A stretch of DNA of 64,000 nucleotides from Bacillota bacterium (GTDB lineage Bacteria; Bacillota; Dehalobacteriia; UBA4068; UBA4997): assembly GCA_021771915.1 (NCBI GenBank), contig JAETNY010000005.1, positions 120,594-184,593 of the forward strand. The letters run 5' to 3'. The notes beneath the pieces were generated by a model. That model saw only the letters and a program-made list of their open reading frames with translations, ran no database searches and had not been told where the DNA came from. Both the position numbers and the translations under genes were made by a program. Shown here one piece after another: positions 1 to 7,796 of the stretch (its first letter is position 1; each line of letters starts with the position of its first letter).

Positions 1-993
1 TGAGTTATTAACCAGCGCATAATATTTAACGCGGTTTAAGGCGCCTTCCAATTCACGGATATTAGAGGGAATATTGGTAGCTATATAAGCGATAGCGTCA
101 TTGGTAATTTTCAGATTTTCAATAGAAGATTTATATTGCAGAATGGCAATACGCGTTTCCAAATCAGGTGGTTGAATATCAGTAATCAATCCGCCCTCAA
201 AACGCGAGCGCAAACGCTCTTCCAATGTGGCGATATCCTTAGGGTGCCGGTCGGAACTTATAACAATTTGTTTGCCCTGCTCATAGAGGGCGTTAAAAGT
301 ATGGAAAAACTCCACCTGAGTTTCTTCTTTGCCTGTTAAAAACTGAATATCATCAACCAGAAAAATATCTGCGGTACGATAACGGTTTTTAAATTTGTGA
401 GCAGAACCCTGACGCACAGAGGAAATAAATTCATTAGTAAATGTTTCAGTTGAAATATACAAAATATTAGTATTGGGACGCAGATTTAACACTCGATGGC
501 CGATAGCATGCATTAAATGCGTTTTACCAAGACCGGAGCCGCCATATAAAAACAACGGATTATAATTTTTGGCCGGCCGGTCGGCTACTGCCAAAGCGGC
601 CGCATGCGCAAAACGGTTGCTGCTGCCCACTACAAAACTTTCAAAATTATAACGGGGATTAAAATTAAAACGATTACTTTGATTATTATTATAAGCTTCT
701 GATTGATAGACGGTTTGTGTTTCATTCGGCTCATTACTGGCAAAGGCTTGATTTTCACCCATAATAAAAACAACGTCTAAATTTTCATCAGCCGCTTTTA
801 TAGCGCTTTCCTGCAAAATCTGAGCATAATGCTTTTCCATCCATTCAGCTTGGCCATCAGAATGAACCTTAATATAAAGCGTAGATTGCCTTTTATCTAC
901 ATCAATAATATTATTAAACCAGCGTTCAATGGTTTCCTGGCTTAAATGTTGTTTCAAATCTGACATAATTTCCGGCCATAATTCATACTTCAT
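1..993 (-). CDS. dnaA: Chromosomal replication initiator DnaA (partial, C-terminus beyond left edge)
   Basis: DnaA binds DnaA boxes at the origin, melts the DNA and loads the helicase. The reading frame starts at ATG 993-991 on the minus strand after a TGAGGAGA ribosome binding site and stays open to the window edge, giving about 331 residues without the C-terminal DNA-binding domain. The N-terminal helicase-interaction domain begins [10 protein letters not shown]. The AAA+ part shows the Walker A motif [10 protein letters not shown], the Walker B motif FLVDDIQFL, the sensor-1 region IVISSDRHP and the arginine-finger stretch LRSRFEGGL. It is divergent from rpmH across the presumed origin, as in most Bacillota. 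Certain as dnaA; only the last part is missing. Confidence 0.97.
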   Translation of the reverse strand, partial: MKYELWPEIMSDLKQHLSQETIERWFNNIIDVDKRQSTLYIKVHSDGQAEWMEKHYAQILQESAIKAADENLDVVFIMGENQAFASNEPNETQTVYQSEAYNNNQSNRFNFNPRYNFESFVVGSSNRFAHAAALAVADRPAKNYNPLFLYGGSGLGKTHLMHAIGHRVLNLRPNTNILYISTETFTNEFISSVRQGSAHKFKNRYRTADIFLVDDIQFLTGKEETQVEFFHTFNALYEQGKQIVISSDRHPKDIATLEERLRSRFEGGLITDIQPPDLETRIAILQYKSSIENLKITNDAIAYIATNIPSNIRELEGALNRVKYYALVNNS

Positions 994-1318
994 AACACAA
1001 AATCTCCTCAATAGAACATCTAACAAACACATTTTAATAAATATCCGGAAAACATAACGGCCTGATATTTAAATTAAGGGTGCCGCTGCCAGGAATAATT
1101 AGTTAATATTGCTGATTAGACTATAATATAAATAAATTATCAACATAAAACTGGGGATAAAAAGCTTTATGCCAAACAAATTCAGCAAAAAAAATTGCTG
1201 CTTATATATAATAACAAATTTTTTCCACTTTTACAAGGTATTTTTTGTGGAAAAGTTTGGAGTTTTAAGAACAATTTTTTGTTAATGATTTTTTGTCATT
1301 ATTTTGCTAATAAAATGC
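994..1318. other. oriC: Probable replication origin (oriC) between dnaA and rpmH
   Basis: This non-coding, very AT-rich spacer holds several DnaA-box-like 9-mers: TTATCAACA at 1137-1145 (plus), TTATCCCCA read on the minus strand at 1152-1160, TTTTCCACT at 1221-1229 and TTTTCCACA read on the minus strand at 1246-1254. The stretch 1195-1320 is mainly A and T and could serve as the unwinding element. Position between divergent dnaA and rpmH is the usual site of oriC in Bacillota. The dnaA promoter must also lie here. The assignment rests on gene context and box matches; box spacing was not tested for function. Confidence 0.75.
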
Positions 1319-1347
1319 TTGACAAAAGACGTTGTTTTGTATATGAT
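1319..1347 (+). promoter_or_regulatory. Promoter of rpmH
   Basis: A TTGACA -35 hexamer (1319-1324) is followed after 17 bases by TATGAT (1342-1347), a near-consensus vegetative sigma promoter, about 70 bases upstream of the rpmH start codon. Confidence 0.75.
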
Positions 1348-1418
1348 ATAATTTGACTGTTATTTTAAATTAAAACTAAACAGTCGGTTTAACTGCAAAC
1401 AGAATGGAGGTATAAATA

Positions 1419-1553
1419 ATGAAAAGAACTTATCAACCGAAAAGACGCGTACACAAGAGAGTACATGGTTTCATGGCGCGTATGAGCAGCAAAAACGGCC
1501 GCAAGGTTTTGAGCCGCCGGCGTGCTAAAGGGCGTAAACTGCTTTCTGCTTAA
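1419..1553 (+). CDS. rpmH: 50S ribosomal protein L34
   Basis: A 44-residue, very basic protein beginning [10 protein letters not shown] and ending KGRKLLSA, which is the full-length L34 of the large ribosomal subunit. The middle carries the usual HGFMARM and [14 protein letters not shown] signature. A strong ribosome binding site (GGAGG at 1406-1410) precedes ATG 1419. It is the first gene of the origin-proximal operon rpmH-rnpA-yidD-yidC-khpB-mnmE and is driven by the promoter at 1319-1347. It is shorter than 60 codons, so an ORF length filter would miss it. Confidence 0.98.
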   Translation: MKRTYQPKRRVHKRVHGFMARMSSKNGRKVLSRRRAKGRKLLSA

Positions 1554-1585
1554 TTTTCTGAAAGATTGGTCTTTGAACAGACAAA

Positions 1586-2023
1586 ATGCTGAAAAAACAA
1601 TATAGGCTGAAAAGAAGACAGGATTTTCGTCGGGTTTATCAACGCGGTAAAGCGTTAAAAAACCGGGCTTTTGTGTTATGCTATCGACATGGTGGCGGTT
1701 ATCAGCCTAAAAAAATGAAATCACAAAACAAACGCAGTGACCCCTCAACGGTGCGTTTGGGCTTTTCCGTGTCCAAAAAAATCGGCAAAGCGGTGGAGCG
1801 CAACCGAGTGCGCCGAAAATTGCGTGAGGCCTGCCGTCTGGAGTTGACTGCTTTTAAGCCGGGTTATGATTATGTGCTGATTGCACGGCAGGGTGCTAAA
1901 GCTGAAAGTGTGGTGGAACTGCGCCGGAGGCTTTTGCAAACCTTGCAGGAGGCAAAACTTGCCCAAAAACCGGCAGTCCCGATTTTATTGGCAGACAAAG
2001 AACAAATTCACAGCAGCAATTAA
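1586..2023 (+). CDS. rnpA: Ribonuclease P protein component
   Basis: RnpA is the protein subunit of RNase P, which removes 5' leaders from tRNA precursors together with the catalytic RNA. The 145-residue product has the RNR-type signature [14 protein letters not shown] at about residues 70-83 and the N-terminal [14 protein letters not shown] motif that binds pre-tRNA leader. A basic insert near residues 38-50 ([13 protein letters not shown]) makes it slightly longer than the usual 110-125 residues. It lies 32 bases after rpmH, and no clear ribosome binding site precedes ATG 1586, so translation may be low or coupled to rpmH. The RNase P RNA gene was not found in this window. Confidence 0.97.
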   Translation: MLKKQYRLKRRQDFRRVYQRGKALKNRAFVLCYRHGGGYQPKKMKSQNKRSDPSTVRLGFSVSKKIGKAVERNRVRRKLREACRLELTAFKPGYDYVLIARQGAKAESVVELRRRLLQTLQEAKLAQKPAVPILLADKEQIHSSN

Positions 2024-2031
2024 AAAGGCAG

Positions 2032-2250
2032 ATGAAAAAAATGAGTAAGCTTTTATTAGCTTTAATTCGCTTTTACAGAGCAGCAATATCGCCGCTTTTG
2101 GGTGCAAACTGCCGCTTTATCCCCACTTGCTCGGCTTATGCAATGCAGGCAATCGAAAAATATGGCGCATGGAAAGGCGGAATGATGGCATTGCGCCGTA
2201 TTTTGCGTTGTCATCCTTTTTGTAAGGGTGGGTATGACCCGGTAAAATAA
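2032..2250 (+). CDS. yidD: Membrane protein insertion efficiency factor YidD
   Basis: YidD is a small membrane-associated protein that helps insertion of proteins through YidC. The 72-residue product has the family signature [19 protein letters not shown] in the middle and the GGYDPVK terminal motif, with three conserved cysteines. It begins 8 bases after rnpA; either ATG 2032 or ATG 2041 could be the start. It sits between rnpA and yidC, the normal position for the family. Confidence 0.95.
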   Translation: MKKMSKLLLALIRFYRAAISPLLGANCRFIPTCSAYAMQAIEKYGAWKGGMMALRRILRCHPFCKGGYDPVK

Positions 2251-2407
2251 AGCTTTTGACAAGGTTATTTGTAATCTTTTAAGATGCTTAAAAATTTAGA
2301 TGTTTTTATATTGAAAGGAATTAAAAAAATTCGCTTTTTTCATAATCAGTTAATAAATAGAGTTTATGATTAAGGGCGAGAATAACGAGAGGAAATAATA
2401 AAAAAAT

Positions 2408-3295
2408 ATGTCATTACAAAGTTTTGTGGCGAATTGTTTGGAAGGGATATTTAATATAACCCAATCTTTAGGTTTTCCCAGCTACGCCATAGCTATTTTT
2501 GTTATTGCAATCATCATACGGTTAATATTGATGCCGCTGAACATTAATCAGCTGCGTTCCACAGTGGCCATGCAGCAAATTCAACCGCAAATACAGGAAA
2601 TTCAGCAGCGCTATGCCAGTAATCCGGAACTGATGAATCAGAAAGTTATGCAGCTGTATCAGGATTATAATATTAATCCTTTGGCCGGTTGCCTGCCGAT
2701 GCTGATACAATTCCCGATTATGATTGGCCTTTATAATGGCTTAAGGCAGTTTGTGCCGCTGCATCAGGAATACTATAAATTTTTGTGGATACCTGACCTT
2801 GGTCAGACCGATAGCACTTATATTATGGTGGTTCTGGTTGCTGCCAGCACCTTTTTGCAAAGCTATATTATAACCGGCAAACCTACACAGCCGATGCAGA
2901 AATATATGCTTTTTGCCATGCCGTTAATGATGGGTTGGATGGCTGCTTCTTTCCCCTCTTTTTTGTGTATTTACTGGCTGGGCGTAACTATCGTGGGTAT
3001 TGTTCAGCAGCTGGCTATCAATAAACCCATGCGCGCCAAGCTGGAGAAACGTGCAGCAGAGTTGGAAGAAGAAAAGCGTCAGAAAAATGAACAGCGTTCT
3101 AATCATAAAACAAAATCCAGCCGCGGCCGTAATTCAAAGAATGATAACGCTGAAAAAGAAGTTGACGCGGAAAATCAAAAAGTTTCTTTAAGCAAGAATA
3201 AGGAAGATAATTCAGAAAATGCGGAAAATTCTGCTAAAGAAGCAAGCGCTGCAAATGACGATGCGCCAAAAAAACGTCGTCGTCGCCGTCGTTAA
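2408..3295 (+). CDS. yidC: Membrane protein insertase YidC/OxaA
   Basis: YidC inserts and folds membrane proteins, alone or with the Sec translocon. The 295-residue product has the core five-helix YidC/Oxa1 fold: a first helix around residues 24-45 ending IIIRLILMPL, with the arginine that lines the hydrophilic groove, the amphipathic QPQIQEIQQRYASNPE region, the NPLAGCLPMLIQFPIMIGLY segment, and two later helices up to about residue 205. No lipoprotein signal is seen, unlike Bacillus SpoIIIJ. The last 90 residues are a charged, Asn/Lys/Glu-rich tail ending in KKRRRRRR, probably a ribosome-contacting extension. The AGAGGA site lies 14 bases before ATG 2408, which is long, but no better start exists. 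Confidence 0.97.
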   Translation: MSLQSFVANCLEGIFNITQSLGFPSYAIAIFVIAIIIRLILMPLNINQLRSTVAMQQIQPQIQEIQQRYASNPELMNQKVMQLYQDYNINPLAGCLPMLIQFPIMIGLYNGLRQFVPLHQEYYKFLWIPDLGQTDSTYIMVVLVAASTFLQSYIITGKPTQPMQKYMLFAMPLMMGWMAASFPSFLCIYWLGVTIVGIVQQLAINKPMRAKLEKRAAELEEEKRQKNEQRSNHKTKSSRGRNSKNDNAEKEVDAENQKVSLSKNKEDNSENAENSAKEASAANDDAPKKRRRRRR

Positions 3296-3344
3296 AAATT
3301 AGCAGCACAAGGAAAACAAGGATATTTGAAAAGAGGATATATAG

Positions 3345-4037
3345 ATGAAAATTATGGAGAAGAAAGTTTTGCAAAAATCCGCAAAAACGGTGGACGCCGC
3401 TGTGCAACTGGCATTGCAGGAAATTGGTTTAAGCCGTGACGAGGTGGAAATTGAGATTGTGGAGCCTGGCTCCAAGGGTGTGCTGGGTCTTTTTGGCGGC
3501 AAAGATGCAGTGGTACGCGTCAGCTATAATGACCAGGACCGTGGGCGTGATGCGATTGCTTTTTTGCAACCGATTTTTACAATGCTTAAAGTGGAAGAAC
3601 AGCCCACCTATACCATCGAGTTTAAAGAGGAGGACATGCTTTGGATTACCTTCTCCGGGCGTGGTTTGGGTTCTGTAATTGGTCGGCGCGGTGAAACTCT
3701 GGACGCTTTACAGTATTTGACCAATTTGGTGGTTAATCGCCAGTTTGAAGAAAAATGCCGTATTGTTTTGGACGTAGAGGGTTATCGGGCTGAGCGTGAA
3801 AAAACCCTGACCCATTTGGCTAAAAAAATGGCGGATAAGGCGCGCCGCAGCGGCCGCGATGTAATGCTGGAGCCTATGAGCCCTCATGAACGCCGGGTTA
3901 TTCATATTGCTTTGCAAGATGAAACCGGTATTAAAACAGTCAGCGTTGGCGAGGAACCTTACCGTAAAATTATTATCAAATGCCTGCATAATAATAGAAA
4001 CAGAAATCGGAACCGGGACGACCGGTCGCAATATTAA
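3345..4037 (+). CDS. khpB: RNA-binding protein KhpB (Jag/EloR)
   Basis: KhpB is a cytoplasmic RNA-binding protein that, with KhpA, affects cell elongation and division in Bacillota. The 230-residue product shows three parts in order: the Jag N-terminal domain (about 1-58, ending SKGVLGLFGGKDAVVRV), a KH domain with the SVIGRRGETLDALQYLTN loop (about 107-140), and an R3H domain with RRSGRDVMLEPMSPHERR (about 165-190). It ends in an Arg/Asn-rich tail. GAGGAT precedes ATG 3345. The stop codon shares one base with the mnmE start, so the two are translationally coupled. Confidence 0.96.
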   Translation: MKIMEKKVLQKSAKTVDAAVQLALQEIGLSRDEVEIEIVEPGSKGVLGLFGGKDAVVRVSYNDQDRGRDAIAFLQPIFTMLKVEEQPTYTIEFKEEDMLWITFSGRGLGSVIGRRGETLDALQYLTNLVVNRQFEEKCRIVLDVEGYRAEREKTLTHLAKKMADKARRSGRDVMLEPMSPHERRVIHIALQDETGIKTVSVGEEPYRKIIIKCLHNNRNRNRNRDDRSQY

Positions 4038-5500
4038 TGCTGGGCAATACGATTGCCGCTATTGCCACACCGCCAGGCAATGGCGGCATTGGCATTATCA
4101 GAATTAGCGGCGCTAATGCTCTGGTTTTATTGCAAAAAATGTTTTGGCCGGTGGGCGTTGCGTCTGCCGGCTTTTTAAACAGAACGGCTGAAAATTCTTG
4201 TTCTCAAAAAGAACAGCATCTATTTCAGCCGGAACCGCGCCGTTTATATCTGGGGCAGGTCAAGGATAATAACGGCGGCATTTTAGACCAGGCATTGGCT
4301 GTTTATATGCCGGCTCCCCATTCCTATACCGGCGAAGATGTGGTGGAACTGCAATGTCATGGCGGTTATCTGGTCTGTCATGAAATATTGGCGGCAGCGG
4401 TGCAGGCCGGCGCGCAACTGGCCGAACCGGGTGAGTTTACCTCAAGAGCTTTTATCAACGGTAAAATTTCTTTGGACCAGGCGGAGGCTGTGGTTGATAT
4501 TATTGAAGCCAAAAGCGCCGAAGCCTTGAAAATATCAGAACGCCAGCTGGCTGGTGGTTTGCAGCAGCAGTTGGCTGGCATGGCTGACGCTTTGTTGGAT
4601 ATTCTGGCTCAGCTGGAATTGGCGGTGGATTATCCTGAAGAAACTGACGAGCCGGTTTTGCAGCAACAAATTTTACAGCAACTTACTGTCGCCCGGCAAA
4701 ATGTACAGAAATTGTTGGCTCAAACCAAAACCGGACGTTATTATCGAGAAGGAGCGCTGACGGCAATCGTCGGGCCGACCAATGCCGGCAAATCTACCCT
4801 GTTGAATACGCTTTTGCAGGTACAGCGCGCAATTGTAACGCCTATACCTGGCACTACGCGGGATACGGTGGAGGAATATTATCTGCTGGACGGCTTGCCT
4901 TTGCGTCTGGTGGATACCGCCGGAATTAGAGAAACTGACGATCTGGTGGAACAGGCCGGCATTGAGCGCAGCAAACAGGCTTTAGCAGCGGCAGATTTGG
5001 TGCTGCTGACTTTGGATTGCAGTCAGCCGATAGAAGAATTTTGGCTAAATTTGTTGCAGCAGCAGGCGCAGACAGAAAATAAAGTTATGCTTTTATTGAA
5101 TAAGATTGATTTATTGCCGAGGGAAGATTTAGCTTCCAGCCAGAATTTGGCAAAAATCTACCAGATTTGTGCGGATTATGGAACGCCAATATTGCGCCTT
5201 TCCGCTAAGGACGGTTTTGGTCTGACGGAACTTAAACAGGCAATCAAGCAGATGTTAATGGCTAATCAGTCCGGTGGCGAGCCAATGGCGGCTTTATTGA
5301 ACGACCGTCACAAGGCGGCGCTTTTAGCAGCTGATGCGGCCTTAAATTCTGCGGCGGAGGCTGCGGTTATAGCCTTTGATGCGGCAATGTTGAGTATTGA
5401 TGTGCAAACCGCCTGGCAAGCGCTGGCCGAGATTAGCGGTCAGGCAGCTTCTGAAGCTATAATTGAGCGAGTGTTTGCCCGATTTTGTCTTGGTAAATAA
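4037..5500 (+). CDS. mnmE: tRNA uridine-5-carboxymethylaminomethyl modification GTPase MnmE
   Basis: MnmE, with MnmG, modifies the wobble uridine of certain tRNAs at carbon 5. The 487-residue product has the N-terminal folate-binding domain (MLGNTIAAIATPPGNGGIG and the GEFTSRAFINGKISLDQAEA stretch), a helical domain, and an inserted GTPase domain with GPTNAGKSTLLN (G1), PGTTRD (G2), DTAGIRETDD (G3) and NKIDLL (G4). The C-terminus ends FCLGK, the catalytic cysteine motif C-x-G-K. It is the last gene of the operon and is followed directly by a terminator, so mnmG is not adjacent as it is in many relatives. Confidence 0.98.
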   Translation: MLGNTIAAIATPPGNGGIGIIRISGANALVLLQKMFWPVGVASAGFLNRTAENSCSQKEQHLFQPEPRRLYLGQVKDNNGGILDQALAVYMPAPHSYTGEDVVELQCHGGYLVCHEILAAAVQAGAQLAEPGEFTSRAFINGKISLDQAEAVVDIIEAKSAEALKISERQLAGGLQQQLAGMADALLDILAQLELAVDYPEETDEPVLQQQILQQLTVARQNVQKLLAQTKTGRYYREGALTAIVGPTNAGKSTLLNTLLQVQRAIVTPIPGTTRDTVEEYYLLDGLPLRLVDTAGIRETDDLVEQAGIERSKQALAAADLVLLTLDCSQPIEEFWLNLLQQQAQTENKVMLLLNKIDLLPREDLASSQNLAKIYQICADYGTPILRLSAKDGFGLTELKQAIKQMLMANQSGGEPMAALLNDRHKAALLAADAALNSAAEAAVIAFDAAMLSIDVQTAWQALAEISGQAASEAIIERVFARFCLGK

Positions 5501-5501
5501 T

Positions 5502-5535
5502 AAAAACTGCCGTTTTTTAGAAAACGGCAGTTTTT
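5502..5535. terminator. Bidirectional terminator between mnmE and the chemoreceptor-like gene
   Basis: A 15-base perfect stem (5502-5516 with 5521-5535) and a four-base loop, with T-runs on both strands, lies between two convergent genes and can end transcription from either side. Confidence 0.9.
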
Positions 5536-5536
5536 A

Positions 5537-6523
5537 TTATTTGTTTTTTTCAGCCTGTTGCATTTCCTGCACCATGGGTGCAATTTGTGAAAGCATGTTA
5601 TCAATATCTTCAAACATGGCGCTTTTCATGGTACCCAAACTACTGGCTCGGCGTAAATGTTTCATAACTTCCATATGGCGCTGTTTGATGGCTTCAAAGA
5701 ACTGACAAATGACTTGTAAGGCGCTGTATGACTGGTCAATAGCATTTGAGATTTCAGTTTGGACAGTTGTTGAGCCGTCAGCGGCCTCTGTGATATTATG
5801 AAAGGTATCGTAAGTGCTGTTTGCGGTTTCCACACTCTGCCCCAAAGCCTGACGGGAAGCGGAAATACTTTCATTTAATTTGGTGGTGCCGCCCTCCACA
5901 TCGTTAATACCGGTGTTAACCTCATTAGCAAGGTCTTTAATCTCTTCGGCCAACTCTTTAACCTTAACTGCCACAACAGCGAAGCCCTTGCCCTTTTCAC
6001 CAGCCCTGGCCGCTTCAATAGAGGCGTTAAGCGCCAGAATATTGGTTTCATCAGCAATTGAAACAATTTTGCTCATACATTGTTGAATAGCGTCCACAGC
6101 GGTTTGCAGCTGTGTAAAGGTGGTTTCCATTTGTGCAAAAGAATTTTCCACCTGAATTGAGGTGTCTTTGAGTTCAGTAACTTTGTTTTGCGCTTCGCCA
6201 ACGGTTTGATTGATTGATTCTCTTACCAGAGAATACTGCTCGGCCGTTTGATTAACATTGGCAAAGGTATGTTCAAATTCATGCAATTTATTTTGGAATT
6301 GGTCTGCTTCATGTAACACGCCGGAAAAGGAGGTGCCTATCATACTTAGTTCTGATAAGGATTCAACTTCTCGCATGGCCATATCCCGGCGGTAATCTTT
6401 CAGATTGTTGGCGATAAATAAAATCGAATAGAGATTATTTGGTTTTTCTTTGGCCGCTTTTTGCTGCTGCATTTTTTTGGAAAAAATATGTCTGAAAGAA
6501 AGCATTTTTTTGAGAGAAAACAT
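5537..6523 (-). CDS. Soluble methyl-accepting chemotaxis-like signalling protein
   Basis: The product has 328 residues and is mostly helical coiled coil. Residues about 160-200 carry the chemoreceptor hairpin tip: [20 protein letters not shown] followed by [17 protein letters not shown], which is the region that binds CheA and CheW in true receptors. There is no transmembrane segment, no periplasmic sensor and no HAMP domain; the N-terminus is short and basic. It lies 14 bases after the FIST-domain gene on the same strand, so the two form an operon. The simplest reading is that the FIST protein senses a ligand and this protein passes the signal on. No cheA, cheW or flagellar gene is in the window. 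Function as a receptor is inferred; the domain is clear. Confidence 0.85.
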   Translation of the reverse strand: MFSLKKMLSFRHIFSKKMQQQKAAKEKPNNLYSILFIANNLKDYRRDMAMREVESLSELSMIGTSFSGVLHEADQFQNKLHEFEHTFANVNQTAEQYSLVRESINQTVGEAQNKVTELKDTSIQVENSFAQMETTFTQLQTAVDAIQQCMSKIVSIADETNILALNASIEAARAGEKGKGFAVVAVKVKELAEEIKDLANEVNTGINDVEGGTTKLNESISASRQALGQSVETANSTYDTFHNITEAADGSTTVQTEISNAIDQSYSALQVICQFFEAIKQRHMEVMKHLRRASSLGTMKSAMFEDIDNMLSQIAPMVQEMQQAEKNK

Positions 6524-6537
6524 TATATACCCCTTTC

Positions 6538-7593
6538 TTATTCAAAGACTACGCAGGTCATGGATTGATTAACAAAGCGATTGTTATAATGTTCACCATA
6601 GCCAACAAAGCCGGCATGACTGCCCAACGCACTCATATCATGCAAATAATCTTGCATATATCCATGCTCGCTGAACAATTTATAGCGGAACAGACAATTA
6701 ACTGAAAAAACTGCTGAGCGTTTGGGAAAATCCTGACAAATCTGTTGAATAGTCTGACGAGTAATTTCTTTATAATCGCCAAGTTCCAGCAAGATAAGCA
6801 CGTCAGAATCATTTACCTGACGGAAGCAGGCCAGTGAGTTACCGTCAACTTCTTTGATAGAGATAATACAAACATCGTCGCCATTCAGTTTGCCAAAAGG
6901 ATTTTTGAAAGTTTGGGTCAGTATTTGCTCGTCAGTAACATGCAGAATACTTTGATAAACAGTTTTGGCCGGCTTACCATTCAGCGCGCCGATTACGTAT
7001 CTGGCGCGGTCTGTTTGTGAGGCGATAAAACGATAGTTCCCCATTTGATGATAAATATTTTCTTTATAGGTTTTAACGCGGCCGTTCAGGTTGGAAATCA
7101 GCGCATAGGCAACAGCGTCTTCATAAATCTGGCCGTTGGCAGAAACTTTGCCTGCGTCACCGGTGCCGCCGACCAATGAAATGCCCCTATGGTTCAACGC
7201 CATATTGATTGTGGTAAGCACGCAGGCGTCATTTCCCGAACAAAAGTCAATACATACTGTGTTTTCCCTGCTGGCGCTAACTTTTCTTATATCTTCTTCC
7301 AGGCGGCTGATATATTTAATCGGCATAACCGATACTTGTTCCAGAACATTAGCGGTGGCGTTAACCCCTTCAGAAAAGGCAATAAGACCAACGCCGTCTT
7401 CTACGACCCTGGTATCATAACTCATTCCGATACAACCAATGCTGGGAACCCCGGGAAAAAGTTTTTCCAGCTCTTGCACATGCTGTTCAAATTGTTTTTG
7501 GTTGGACATTAGCATAATAAATTGTGGCTTTATCAACGCGCGAGCAGCTTCTGCAAGATTGCCGTTGCGACTCATGCCAAAGGTTTGTTTCAT
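6538..7593 (-). CDS. FIST N- and C-domain sensory protein
   Basis: FIST domains are predicted small-ligand sensors found in signalling proteins. The 351-residue product has FIST-type features: a cysteine-containing [20 protein letters not shown] stretch near residue 50, the [10 protein letters not shown] turn near residue 145, and a C-terminal half ending [20 protein letters not shown], typical of FIST_C. There are no membrane helices. ATG 7593 is chosen because GGGAGG lies 7 bases upstream; the longest frame would add 14 residues and leave this site inside the gene. It is the first gene of a two-gene unit with the chemoreceptor-like protein. Confidence 0.82.
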   Translation of the reverse strand: MKQTFGMSRNGNLAEAARALIKPQFIMLMSNQKQFEQHVQELEKLFPGVPSIGCIGMSYDTRVVEDGVGLIAFSEGVNATANVLEQVSVMPIKYISRLEEDIRKVSASRENTVCIDFCSGNDACVLTTINMALNHRGISLVGGTGDAGKVSANGQIYEDAVAYALISNLNGRVKTYKENIYHQMGNYRFIASQTDRARYVIGALNGKPAKTVYQSILHVTDEQILTQTFKNPFGKLNGDDVCIISIKEVDGNSLACFRQVNDSDVLILLELGDYKEITRQTIQQICQDFPKRSAVFSVNCLFRYKLFSEHGYMQDYLHDMSALGSHAGFVGYGEHYNNRFVNQSMTCVVFE

Positions 7594-7640
7594 GCAAGCG
7601 CCTCCCTTTAAACTTCTTTTCTTTATGCTACACATTCCAT

Positions 7641-7670
7641 ATTATACTTCATTAAAGGCAGATGTGTCAA
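7641..7670 (-). promoter_or_regulatory. Promoter of the FIST-chemoreceptor operon
   Basis: On the minus strand TTGACA (7670-7665) and TATAAT (7646-7641) are separated by 18 bases, about 48 bases upstream of the FIST start codon. Confidence 0.75.
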
Positions 7671-7719
7671 CATTTCTTTCCTATTTTATTCAATAAATTG
7701 CCAAATATTGCTGAAAGTG

Positions 7720-7748
7720 TTGCATTTTACGGGTGAATATGCTAAAAT
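7720..7748 (+). promoter_or_regulatory. Promoter of the membrane-anchored unknown gene
   Basis: TTGCAT (7720-7725), a 17-base spacer and TAAAAT (7743-7748) lie about 50 bases before the start codon at 7797. Confidence 0.55.
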
Positions 7749-7796
7749 TAAACTAACTATATTTTGGCAAAAAAAATAAAAGAAAGGGTGAAAATA

